From Paraburkholderia phenazinium (GTDB lineage: Bacteria > Pseudomonadota > Gammaproteobacteria > Burkholderiales > Burkholderiaceae): a DNA stretch of 64,000 nucleotides. The translations under genes were made by a program, and so were the position numbers. The notes under the pieces are model-generated. The model made no database searches. It saw only the letters and a list, made by a program, of their open reading frames with translations, and was not told the origin of the DNA. Shown in pieces: positions 56,354-64,000 of the stretch; the first letter of the stretch is position 1, and each line of letters starts with the position of its first letter. Location of the stretch: contig NZ_FSRU01000003.1 of assembly GCF_900142845.1 (NCBI RefSeq), positions 434,001 through 498,000 of the forward strand, in the 5' to 3' direction.

Positions 56354-56853
56354 GCCTGCTCTCCCTGGCGAGGGGACGGCGCTGCATGCCCATGCGTCGC
56401 TTCATACGACACGAACAACTCGAGAATGCCCAGTTCCTTCATCTCGGCGCGCGTTGCCGGCGAGAGATCGCTGATCGAGCCAAGACCGCCGGATTCTGCC
56501 GCGAGCTGTTCGAGCACGTGAAAACGCTCGCTCTCATCGCTCGCATGCTCGACGACTTCTCGTTTCGGTTTGAACAGGATGGCGCAGACGACGCCCGCTA
56601 CGAGGCAACCCGCCAGACCCACGAGCATGGCGTAGGCACGGGCGATCGCACCATCCGCGACGAAGCTCGACAGCACGCTCGTGCCGGCAAGGAACGCGCC
56701 GACACTGATGCCGACCCCCAGCACAACCGACCATGCAAGATGGCCGAGGTCGACGGTGTCGCCCCATACTTCCGCATAGCGTGTTGCGGCTGTATCGGTC
56801 GACGCGCGATCCGGCATGACGGCCACCGTCTGACCAGCGCGATACTGTTCCAT
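56350..56853 (-). CDS. Small membrane protein, probable TctB-like partner of the TctA-like permease
   Basis: This is a 167-aa protein. It has two helices (HLAWSVVLGVGISVGAFLAGTSVL and AYAMLVGLAGCLVAGVVCAILF) and a charged C-terminal tail (KREVVEHASDESERFHVLEQLAAE). I start it at the ATG at 56853 behind GGAGGAG. It overlaps the TctA-like gene by 4 bp. It does not resemble classical TctB well and may be a novel small subunit; function is inferred from coupling alone. Confidence 0.65.
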   Translation of the reverse strand: MEQYRAGQTVAVMPDRASTDTAATRYAEVWGDTVDLGHLAWSVVLGVGISVGAFLAGTSVLSSFVADGAIARAYAMLVGLAGCLVAGVVCAILFKPKREVVEHASDESERFHVLEQLAAESGGLGSISDLSPATRAEMKELGILELFVSYEATHGHAAPSPRQGEQA

Positions 56854-56922
56854 GTGTCTCCTCCGTATTCGGGGGTTTTGATTGATATGAATGTCAGCCA
56901 TGACATTCCATTCGTACTCGAA

Positions 56923-57858
56923 CTATCGTTGCATTGACGCTGCACGAGCGCGTCGCGCCGCCATCGCCCTGGCCACGCGCGACGACGTACTTCTCTCGAG
57001 TGACGACGAAATGAATTCACCGGCGTCAACCAGGGCTGCAAGGTCGATGCCTGTCTGAATGCCGAGTTCATTGCATAAATAGACGACATCTTCGGTCGCG
57101 ACGTTACCCGTCGCGCCCGGTGAATAGGGGCACCCGCCGATGCCGGATACCGAACTGTCGAACGTCGCGACGCCGGACTGAAGCGCCGCGTAAATATTGG
57201 CGACGGCCATGCCCCAGGTATCGTGGAAATGCCCGGCGAGCGCCGACGTGGGCACGCCCTTCGCGCATGCCTCGATCATGCGGCGGGTCTTGAGAGGCGT
57301 GCCCGTGCCGATGGTGTCGCCCAGACTGATCTCGTAGCAGCCCATCTGATAAAGCCGCGCGCTCACGCGAGCGACTTGCAGCGGATCGATCTCGCCCTCG
57401 AACGGGCAACCGAGTACGCAGGAAACGTAGCCGCGCACCCGCGCGCCTTCTCGCAGTGCTCGCTCCACGACGGGCGCAAACCGGTCGATACTCTCGGCGA
57501 TCGAGCAATTGATGTTCTTCTGCGAGAAGGTCTCCGAGGCAGCGGCAAAGACGGCGACCTCGTCGCATCTCGCTTCCAGTGCAGCCTCCAGACCTTTGAG
57601 GTTGGGCACCAACGCTGAAAAAACCACGCCGTCCCGGCGCTCGATTTCGCGAAGTACATGAGACCCGTCAGCCATCTGCGGCACCCATTTCGGCGAAACG
57701 AAAGCCGCTGCCTCGATATAGGTCACGCCGGCATCCACGAGCCTGCGGATCAGTTCGACTTTCGTCGCGGTCGGGACAAACGACGATTCGTTCTGCAAAC
57801 CGTCGCGAGGACCGACCTCGACGATCTTCACCTGGGCAGGAAATTGTTCGTCAGGCAT
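56923..57858 (-). CDS. mvaB: 3-Hydroxy-3-methylglutaryl-CoA lyase
   Basis: The enzyme splits HMG-CoA into acetoacetate and acetyl-CoA. The 311-aa TIM-barrel has [12 protein letters not shown] with the metal Asp, [14 protein letters not shown] with the two His ligands, and [14 protein letters not shown] with the catalytic Cys. The start overlaps the HMG-CoA reductase 3' end by 8 bp. Together they convert mevalonate to acetoacetate plus acetyl-CoA. Confidence 0.95.
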   Translation of the reverse strand: MPDEQFPAQVKIVEVGPRDGLQNESSFVPTATKVELIRRLVDAGVTYIEAAAFVSPKWVPQMADGSHVLREIERRDGVVFSALVPNLKGLEAALEARCDEVAVFAAASETFSQKNINCSIAESIDRFAPVVERALREGARVRGYVSCVLGCPFEGEIDPLQVARVSARLYQMGCYEISLGDTIGTGTPLKTRRMIEACAKGVPTSALAGHFHDTWGMAVANIYAALQSGVATFDSSVSGIGGCPYSPGATGNVATEDVVYLCNELGIQTGIDLAALVDAGEFISSSLERSTSSRVARAMAARRARAASMQR

Positions 57859-59137
57859 CGCGCGGCCCCGCCAGCAAGGCGACCGCGAGGTCTGTGCGGA
57901 CGTCCTTCGCCGCGATCATCTTTTTGACCACCCAGTCGATATCGGCACCGGTGGCGCCTGCAGCCATCGCGATGTTGCGCGCATGAAGCGCCATGTGACC
58001 GCGCTGGATACCTTCCGTGGAAAGCGCCCGCAGCGCGCCCATGTTCTGAGCCAGGCCGACCGCCACGGCGATTTCGCCGAGCTCTTGGGCGGACTTGACG
58101 TCCATGATCTTCAGCGCGAGGCGCGCAAGCGGATGGGTCTTGGTTGCGCCTCCAACCAGGCCGACGGGCATCGGCATTTCGATCGTACCGACGAGGTCCC
58201 CGTTATTGGCCTTCTCCCAGGTCGTGAGCGAGGTGTAGCGGCCGCCGCGGCAGGCATAAGCGTGTGCGCCTGCTTCGACTGCGCGCCAGTCATTGCCCGT
58301 TGCGACGATGACCGGATCGATGCCGTTCATGATGCCCTTGTTATGGGTCGCGGCACGGTACGGATCGATCGCCGCAAAAAGATAGGCGTCGATCACGCCG
58401 TCGATGATCTCTTCTCCCGAGTATTCCTTGGTCTCGAGCGTCTCGGCCGAGTACCGGACCTGCGCACGTGCGAGCCGGAGATCCGCGAGGTTGGAGAGAA
58501 TCCGCAAGCGCACCTTGCCGCCCGTGACTTCCTCGATCCGCCCGGCGACCGACTCTGCCATTGTGTTGACCGTGTTCGCGCCCATGGCGTCGCGGACGTC
58601 GACGATCAGGTGGGCGACGACCATCGCGCCACGAGGCGTGTCCGGGAACACGTGCACCTCGATGTCCTTGCAGCCGCCGCCCAGGCCGATCAGCACCTTG
58701 TCGCGGCTATTGGCGAGTTCGATCAGTTCATCCTTGTGTTTGAGGATGGAAAGACGCGCGCCATAGGGATCGGAAACGCCGAGGACCTGAACCTGCGCGC
58801 GCATCAGCGGACCTGTGCTGGAGGTCGCGAAGCCGCCCGCGTCACGGGCGAGTTTGGCCATGAACGAGGCAGCCGCGACGATGGACGGCTCTTCGACGGC
58901 CATGGGCACAATCACGTCCCGCCCGTTGATCTGAAAGTAACCGGCGACCGCCAGGGGCAATTCGAAGGTGCCGATGACGTTCTCGATCATGCCGTTTGCG
59001 GTCTCGAGCGACAGCGCGCCGGGTTTCGCGAGTTGAGCGTACTGCGCGTCGTCCAGTCCAACGACCTTGCCGAGATGGCCCAGACGCTCAGCCGGGGACA
59101 GCGTACGAAAATTCGGAAGGGTGGAATCGATGGTCAT
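57851..59137 (-). CDS. mvaA: Degradative (class II) HMG-CoA reductase
   Basis: The 428-aa class II enzyme oxidises mevalonate to HMG-CoA with NAD+. The catalytic residues known from Pseudomonas mevalonii are all in place: Glu in [14 protein letters not shown], Lys in [12 protein letters not shown], Asp in [14 protein letters not shown], His in [11 protein letters not shown], and the cofactor segment [13 protein letters not shown]. The organism need not use the mevalonate pathway for isoprenoids; this points to mevalonate as a carbon source. Confidence 0.95.
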   Translation of the reverse strand: MTIDSTLPNFRTLSPAERLGHLGKVVGLDDAQYAQLAKPGALSLETANGMIENVIGTFELPLAVAGYFQINGRDVIVPMAVEEPSIVAAASFMAKLARDAGGFATSSTGPLMRAQVQVLGVSDPYGARLSILKHKDELIELANSRDKVLIGLGGGCKDIEVHVFPDTPRGAMVVAHLIVDVRDAMGANTVNTMAESVAGRIEEVTGGKVRLRILSNLADLRLARAQVRYSAETLETKEYSGEEIIDGVIDAYLFAAIDPYRAATHNKGIMNGIDPVIVATGNDWRAVEAGAHAYACRGGRYTSLTTWEKANNGDLVGTIEMPMPVGLVGGATKTHPLARLALKIMDVKSAQELGEIAVAVGLAQNMGALRALSTEGIQRGHMALHARNIAMAAGATGADIDWVVKKMIAAKDVRTDLAVALLAGPRDA

Positions 59138-59220
59138 GCGTTGTCTCCAGGTGTCGTGAGTGCCGCACTGCGCTGATTGGGCTTGCGACGGTGGGTAGAT
59201 GGCCGAATAATAGGCCTTGC

Positions 59221-59269
59221 GTACCCTTTATAAAGGTACAGTAAGCCCAGACAGCCAACTCACTGTACC
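59221..59269. promoter_or_regulatory. GTACC-type repeats in the mvaA / MocR intergenic region
   Basis: Three copies of GTACC or its complement lie at 59221-59225, 59235-59239 and 59265-59269. GGTACAGT (59235-59242) and ACTGTACC (59262-59269) are exact inverted copies. They sit between the two start codons and are likely half-sites for the divergent MocR-type protein. Confidence 0.65.
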
Positions 59270-59303
59270 CAGAACAGTGGATGTATTTTGCGGAGCAACA
59301 ATC

Positions 59304-60689
59304 ATGATTCGGCGTGAGAAGACCACCCTGTCGGATTCGATGGCGGACAATCTGGCCAGACAGATCGAAGAAGGTGTGTTGCCCGTGGGATCGAAGCTGC
59401 CTTCCATTAGGGAATATGCTGAGGCGTCCGGATGCTCGAAGAACACAGTCATCAGCGCGTTCGACATCCTCACCGCGAACGGTCTGATCGAGCCACGGCG
59501 TGGCTCCGGGTTTTTCGTGTCGCGCCTCGTGAAAGCGACGGACGAAACCGAGGAGACTTCCACGCTCGATCGGGCGATGGATATCGTCTGGTTGATGCGC
59601 GAACAGTTGCAGGTCAAACCCGACGTGCTGAACCTCGGAGAGGGATTTCCTCCGGTCGAATGGCTGGAGGAGACACGTCTCGATCAGTACCATCAGCGTG
59701 TCGTTCGCACGGGCGTTGCCTCGCTGTTTCGCTATGGGAGCCGGTATGGCTACGCCCCGCTACGGCAATCGCTTCAGCAGAAACTGGCAGGTTATGAGAT
59801 CGAAGCCACCCCATCCCAGATCGTTCTCACGCACGGCGCGAATCAGGCAATGGACATGGTCATCCGGTATTTCGTCAAACCCGGCGATACCGTTCTCGTC
59901 GACGACCCAGGCTACTACCCGTTGTTCGGCAAGCTGAAATTGAGTGGCGCCAACATCGTGGGCGTGCCGCGCGATGTGGACGGACCGAACATCCAGAAAC
60001 TCGAAGAATTCCTGATTACGTATCGGCCACGGCTTTTCTTCACGCAGTCTGTCGGCCAGAATCCAACCGCGACCGATACGAGCGCGGCCAAAGCGCATCG
60101 AATCCTGCAACTTGCCGAAGTGCATGATCTGACTGTTGTGGAGAACGATGCGCTCGCCGATTTGCGGCCCCGCTCCCTGACCCGCATCGCGACGCTCGAT
60201 CAATTGCGGCGCACGATCTACATCGGCAGTTTTGCGAAGTCCGTGTCGGCGGCGCTGCGAGTCGGCTTTCTCGCATGCGATGCGTCGCTTGCCAGCGATC
60301 TGGCCGACGTGAAAATGCTGACGCATGTGAGCAGTTCCGAATATTGCGAGCGCACGCTCGATGCGATCATTAGCGACGGCCATTTCCTGCGTCACACCAA
60401 TCATCTTCAGGACAAGCTTCACCGGGCCACGGACGTTGCCGTCAACGCACTGACAAAACTCGGCGCGGAGATTTTCAAGGTGAGCGACCAGAGTCTGTAT
60501 TTGTGGGCATCGCTACCCGGATACCCTGACTCCATGAAGCTGGCTGAGGCCCTGATCAAACACGGTGTGATTCTCGCCCCGGGCGCGATCTTTTCGCCGA
60601 GAAGCGATCAGGCCTCCGCGTACTGCCGATTCAATGTCGCGTATCTGGCGGACAAGCGTTTTGCGGCTGCGCTGCGCGATGTCGCGTGA
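59304..60689 (+). CDS. MocR/GntR-type regulator with aminotransferase-like domain
   Basis: The 461-aa protein has an N-terminal GntR winged helix (SMADNLARQIEEGVLPVGSKLPSIREYAEASGCSKNTVISAFDIL) joined to a class I aminotransferase fold. The PLP-lysine motif is YIGSFAKSVSAALRVG; VLTHGANQAMDMVIRYF and VDDPGYYPLFGKLKL are the aminotransferase segments. The ATG at 59304 has CGGAG upstream. It is divergent from mvaA, 166 bp apart, and is the probable regulator of the mevalonate operon. Confidence 0.92.
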   Translation: MIRREKTTLSDSMADNLARQIEEGVLPVGSKLPSIREYAEASGCSKNTVISAFDILTANGLIEPRRGSGFFVSRLVKATDETEETSTLDRAMDIVWLMREQLQVKPDVLNLGEGFPPVEWLEETRLDQYHQRVVRTGVASLFRYGSRYGYAPLRQSLQQKLAGYEIEATPSQIVLTHGANQAMDMVIRYFVKPGDTVLVDDPGYYPLFGKLKLSGANIVGVPRDVDGPNIQKLEEFLITYRPRLFFTQSVGQNPTATDTSAAKAHRILQLAEVHDLTVVENDALADLRPRSLTRIATLDQLRRTIYIGSFAKSVSAALRVGFLACDASLASDLADVKMLTHVSSSEYCERTLDAIISDGHFLRHTNHLQDKLHRATDVAVNALTKLGAEIFKVSDQSLYLWASLPGYPDSMKLAEALIKHGVILAPGAIFSPRSDQASAYCRFNVAYLADKRFAAALRDVA

Positions 60690-60783
60690 GGTTGACCCAG
60701 GAACGCGCTGTTTGTGCGGAGTGCGATGCCGGCAGCGGTGGATCGAAACGGTGGGTTCCGCTAATTGGCATCGGAACCGGGCA

Positions 60784-62085
60784 TCAGCGGTCCGGTGAAC
60801 GGGTGTGGCCGATGTCGGGCAGCAAGGCTTCGAGGTCGACGGTTTCGGCCATGACGCGGTTGCCTTCGTCTCCCGGATGCAGGTGATCCCCGGAATCGAA
60901 AGGCGCGCTGATGCGGGCCGGGTGAGCGGGATCGCGTAGTGCCGCATCAAAATCGATGACAGCATCGAATGCGCCGCTGTGACGAATCCACTCGTTCACC
61001 CGCTGACGCAGAGCGTCCTTGTCGGGCTGGTAGTAGTTATCGAGCGGCGTGTCGGGCAACGCGCCTTCAAACGGCGTAAGCGTCGCGCCGATCACGCGCA
61101 CGCCACGGTTATGGGCTTGCTCGATCAGTTGGCGATAGCCCGCCGTCAAAGCATCCAGTGTCGGCCGTGAACCGGTTGGCGCAAAGGCCGTCCCTGGCCA
61201 GGAAATGTCGTTGATCCCCAGCATCACAATGACGCTCCGCACACCAGGTTGCGCGAGGACATCACGGTCGAGCCGCGCCAAGGCATTGACGCCCATGCCA
61301 TCCGACAACAGGCGAGCACCAGAGATACCTGCATTGATGACCGCTACCCCATGCGGCGCCAGGCGAGCGGCAAGAAAATCGGGCCACCGGCTATCCTTGT
61401 CCAGGCTGGCAGTCGCGCCATCTGTGATGGAGTCGCCGATTACCGCAATCGCGCGTGTGTCGGGTGCGGCTTCGACGAAAACCCCGGTCAGCAACGGGCG
61501 CGCTGTGGTGCGTTCGATGTGAGGACTGGACACGTCCGGTTTCGCAGCAGCAGTCTGGTCGCCGGAAGCGATCCATCCGGTCTGACGACCATCCCAATGG
61601 AAGGTGGTAATCGGTGTTTCTTCCGGGAAATACAGACTCACCGCGACCTGTCCAAGCGCGGATACGGGTAACGCGACAGGGTCGCTGACCAACGATGCGC
61701 CAGGCAGGATCGTGGCAACTTTTCGCCCGCCGAAGGTGGCGGTGTTCAGGCTGTCGACGATCACCGCTCCATCCGCTGCAGGCAGCGCAATCGTGGCCTT
61801 GCCCACGGTGACCGGCTGCTTTCCATAGGCATTGGACAACACGATGCGCACGCGCGATCCACCCAGACTGACACGGACCACCTGACGCACGGTCTGGTCA
61901 CGCAGCGTGGTGGGAACGTTGGTGGGGAACAGGAAATCCGCTCCCCATACCGGCTGCGGACTGGCGGTCCAGGTGGCCACCCAGGTGGGGTCCGTAGCGC
62001 TGGCACGGCCAGAAGGCGCAATGGCACCGGCTGTCAGCGTCAAGGCCAACATTGCGCAGGTCGATGGTTTGTAGCGTTTTTTCAT
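60784..62085 (-). CDS. Secreted SGNH/GDSL-family hydrolase
   Basis: This is a 433-aa protein with an N-terminal signal peptide (CAMLALTLTAGAIAPSGRASA) that places it outside the cytoplasm. The SGNH blocks are AVIGDSITDGATASLDKDSRWPDF with the catalytic Ser, NAGISG, VMLGINDISWPG with the Asn, and the C-terminal DSGDHLHPGDEGNRVMA with the Asp-x-x-His. The N-terminal 180 residues form a separate beta domain. The ATG at 62085 was chosen for the signal peptide. It is divergent from a LysR gene. Confidence 0.9.
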   Translation of the reverse strand: MKKRYKPSTCAMLALTLTAGAIAPSGRASATDPTWVATWTASPQPVWGADFLFPTNVPTTLRDQTVRQVVRVSLGGSRVRIVLSNAYGKQPVTVGKATIALPAADGAVIVDSLNTATFGGRKVATILPGASLVSDPVALPVSALGQVAVSLYFPEETPITTFHWDGRQTGWIASGDQTAAAKPDVSSPHIERTTARPLLTGVFVEAAPDTRAIAVIGDSITDGATASLDKDSRWPDFLAARLAPHGVAVINAGISGARLLSDGMGVNALARLDRDVLAQPGVRSVIVMLGINDISWPGTAFAPTGSRPTLDALTAGYRQLIEQAHNRGVRVIGATLTPFEGALPDTPLDNYYQPDKDALRQRVNEWIRHSGAFDAVIDFDAALRDPAHPARISAPFDSGDHLHPGDEGNRVMAETVDLEALLPDIGHTRSPDR

Positions 62086-62168
62086 ATCAGTGAATTCAAT
62101 GGCGGTACGAGCGCCAATGATGAATTCAACGACGAATACGGGATAGACTGGCTCCAGTAAAAACATTT

Positions 62169-62183
62169 GTGAATTGAATTCAC
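62169..62183. promoter_or_regulatory. Palindromic site GTGAATT-G-AATTCAC upstream of the LysR gene
   Basis: This is a 15-bp perfect palindrome 13 bp before the LysR start. Related TGAATTCAA-type sequences recur at about 62089-62099 and 62119-62128, so a multi-site operator for the divergent pair is likely. Confidence 0.65.
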
Positions 62184-62196
62184 CGTGGAGGCCAGC

Positions 62197-63111
62197 ATGG
62201 CGCGTCTTGAGGTCAATCGATCTGGCGAACTGGAAGTGTTCGTCCGCGTAATCGAACTGGGCGGCTTCTCGGCTGCAGCACGTGCCTGTGGGATGACCCC
62301 ATCTGCCGTCAGCAAACTGGTCGGGCGTATGGAACAGCGCCTCGGAACGCGACTAATCAATCGATCCACACGGCAACTTCAACTCACTCCAGAAGGTTGC
62401 GTTTTCTATGAGCGTGGCGTGCGCGTGCTGGCGGATCTGGACGAAGCGGAACGTTGCGCCAGTGCACATATCACGCCTCGCGGCAGGCTGCGGGTCAATG
62501 CAAATGTGCCATTCGGACATCACTTCCTGTTACCGCTTGCGCCGGAATTTCTGAAGCGCTATCCCGATGTCACACTGGACATCGTGCTGACCGATGAGGT
62601 CATCGACATTCTGGAGCAGCGCACCGACGTGGCTGTTCGTGCAGGCCCACTCAAAAGTTCCAGCCTCATGGCACGCAAGCTCGGCCAGACACGCATGGTC
62701 ATCGTCGGAGCACCGGGTTACCTGGCGCGTCACGGCATGCCCTCGATGCCAGATGAGCTGCGGCAACATAATCTCCTCGGGGCAAACTACCTACGTTCCC
62801 AGGCCGGTTGGCCCATACGGCACGAAGGTACGGATATCGTCCTTCCCGTAACTGGAAACGCACAAGCCAGTGATGGCGAAGCCTTGCATCGCCTGGCGCT
62901 CGCCGGGTTAGGCCTCGCGCGCCTTGCTGCGTTCCAGGTTCGAGAGGACATTGCTGCCGGCCGGCTGTCGGCAGTGCTCGAAGCCTTCAACCCCGGTGAT
63001 GTTGAAGAAGTCCATGCCGTCTTCGTCGGACAAGGTGGCCACATGCCCATGCGAGCGCGAGTTTTTCTGGATTTCCTTGCGGATCGGGTCAGCATTCATG
63101 ACATACCGTGA
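62197..63111 (+). CDS. LysR-family regulator of the divergent hydrolase gene
   Basis: This is a 304-aa LysR protein with the helix-turn-helix in GGFSAAARACGMTPSAVSKLVGRMEQ and sensor domain ANVPFGHHFLLPLAPEFLKRYPDV. I start it at the ATG at 62197 behind GGAGG rather than the GTG at 62185. It probably controls the GDSL hydrolase gene through the GTGAATT-type sites between them. Confidence 0.93.
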   Translation: MARLEVNRSGELEVFVRVIELGGFSAAARACGMTPSAVSKLVGRMEQRLGTRLINRSTRQLQLTPEGCVFYERGVRVLADLDEAERCASAHITPRGRLRVNANVPFGHHFLLPLAPEFLKRYPDVTLDIVLTDEVIDILEQRTDVAVRAGPLKSSSLMARKLGQTRMVIVGAPGYLARHGMPSMPDELRQHNLLGANYLRSQAGWPIRHEGTDIVLPVTGNAQASDGEALHRLALAGLGLARLAAFQVREDIAAGRLSAVLEAFNPGDVEEVHAVFVGQGGHMPMRARVFLDFLADRVSIHDIP

Positions 63112-63172
63112 TGGATAAGAGGTTCGTTGAACTCCGCGCGTGCCGCTCCGGGATTGCCACGAGTCAAGGCTA

Positions 63173-63300
63173 TCAGGTTGCAGACGGGCCAAGGTGCTCG
63201 TGAATGATTTGCCACCGATCTCCATCACGTACGACCACTGTGGTGCCTCGCCCCGTTCCCGACGCTGGTTGACCCTCGATCAATCGCGCTGATCTTATTG
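63173..63300 (-). pseudogene. C-terminal fossil of a SnoaL/NTF2-like protein
   Basis: On the minus strand from about 63300 the frame reads IEGQPASGTGRGTTVVVRD, then GDRWQIIHEHLGPSAT and a TGA at 63175-63173. This is typical of the last beta-strand and tail of SnoaL-like proteins. The N-terminal two thirds are missing, so it cannot fold alone. It abuts the truncated transporter. Confidence 0.65.
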
Positions 63301-63828
63301 AAGGTGCAGCCGAATAAGCAACAGGCGTTGGGTGCTGCCATGGCAGCAGTCGGATTGGCTCCCCTTACCATAAGTGACCGCGCTGTTCACATCGGCGACG
63401 TCCTGGTCCTCGGCTGCGCAGTGTTTACGGCGCTCCATATCGTCATCCTGTCGAAGGTCAGCAAGAACCATGATGCCGAAGTCCTGGCGTTCATTCAGGT
63501 CATGGTGGTCGGCGTGCTGTCTCTCGTATGGTCAATCGCGACGGGAGAATTCTCTACGCCACATACGTCGCAGGCCCTGACCACTATCGTCGTACTAGGC
63601 ATTGGAGGTACAGCGGTCGGCTATTTCGTGCAAACCAAGGCCCAGGTGGAGTCGCCTCCGAGCCGGATCGCACTTATCCTGGTTCTTGAGCCGCTTTTCC
63701 GCGGATTGTTCGGTTACCTGCTGGGGGGCGATCGCCTGAGCGTCATCAATTTATCTGGAGCCGTCCTGATCATCGTCGCCATGGTCGTAACGGAGTTCAA
63801 GCCGAGAATGCGTGCCGTGTCGAGCTAG
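63298..63828 (+). pseudogene. C-terminal half of an EamA/DMT-family transporter
   Basis: The 176-codon frame starting at a TTG encodes only the second EamA repeat: LGAAMAAVGLAPLT, VLVLGCAVFTALHIVILSKVS, FIQVMVVGVLSLVWSIATG, and TTIVVLGIGGTAVGYFVQTKAQVESPPSRIALILVLEPLFRGLFGYLLGGDR. A full exporter has ten helices; here about five remain and the upstream DNA belongs to a SnoaL-like fossil. A single-repeat exporter of the SMR or EamA half type is an alternative, but no Shine-Dalgarno supports the start. Confidence 0.75.
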
Positions 63829-64000
63829 AAACATTGGCGACGATACTGCAGGTTGTTGTTGGTCGATCATCGACGGAATTGGCAGGAAAGTATGGGGACA
63901 CCCGCCCGGTTTTGACTCGGGCTTCGTTCTCGCCATGGAACTCCGCAACGCCTACGCCCCGTAGGGCCCATCGGGGTGCAGGAGCATATCGATGTTCTCA

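Noticed and set aside
57983..59176. 397-codon plus-strand frame opposite HMG-CoA reductase
   Set aside because: Antisense shadow of a gene with all catalytic residues intact.
63829..64000. Possible gene at the right window edge
   Set aside because: About 170 bp with short frames only; nothing recognisable before the sequence ends.

Overview
The window looks like a chromosomal stretch of a GC-rich betaproteobacterium, most likely Paraburkholderia/Burkholderia. This rests on the gene set and order (algH-ruvX-pyrR-pyrB-pyrC'-plsC, rubredoxin beside thiD, groES-groEL behind a CIRCE operator, dTDP-rhamnose genes) and on the many LysR, AraC/GlxA and TetR regulators with small catabolic or efflux cassettes. 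It is inference: no rRNA or species marker is present. I recognised no tRNA, rRNA, CRISPR array or intact insertion sequence.

Layout. 1-4450: dTDP-L-rhamnose operon rfbBACD (minus strand, rfbD cut by the window edge) and a GDP-deoxyhexose reductase gene. 4648-12409: housekeeping block with apaH, plsC, a catalytically dead dihydroorotase (pyrC'), pyrB, pyrR, ruvX, algH, a degenerate Hpt-like protein and rubredoxin. 12680-17247: thiD, cysC with an N-terminal extension, a strong bidirectional terminator, groEL and groES with a sigma70-type promoter and a perfect CIRCE box.

17636-25427 is an accessory island of unrecognised proteins. Two translationally coupled genes run leftward (714 and 313 aa), and four run rightward: a 738-aa protein with an internal duplication, a small CxxC membrane protein, an 80-aa Cys-rich protein and a membrane-anchored protein. 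An AT-rich 1-kb gap with a perfect 11-bp inverted repeat separates them. At the right edge lies a fossil of an aldehyde dehydrogenase. This island is the best candidate for an undescribed system.

25644-50893 is a mosaic of small units: a zinc-ribbon membrane protein; a VOC/ArsR/DJ-1-like operon facing a GlxA-type regulator and mug; a LysR-controlled EmrAB-TolC-like efflux operon; three further LysR-linked cassettes; rhlE; a short-chain dehydrogenase with an AraC-type regulator; and a TetR-controlled reductase/DoxX pair with clear paired operators. Small gene fossils (SDR, IS6-type transposase, TetR) lie between them.

50894-52440 holds an AbiE-like type IV toxin-antitoxin remnant: an intact AbiEi-type antitoxin with nested palindromes at its promoter, and a nucleotidyltransferase toxin gene broken by an in-frame stop and a lost 3' end. 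52604-60689 reads as a complete mevalonate catabolic locus: degradative HMG-CoA reductase and HMG-CoA lyase, a TctA-like permease with a small membrane partner, an MFS transporter, an SMP-30 lactonase (possibly a mevalonolactonase) and a divergent MocR-type regulator. The right end has a secreted GDSL hydrolase with its LysR regulator, then broken DMT-transporter and SnoaL-like genes.
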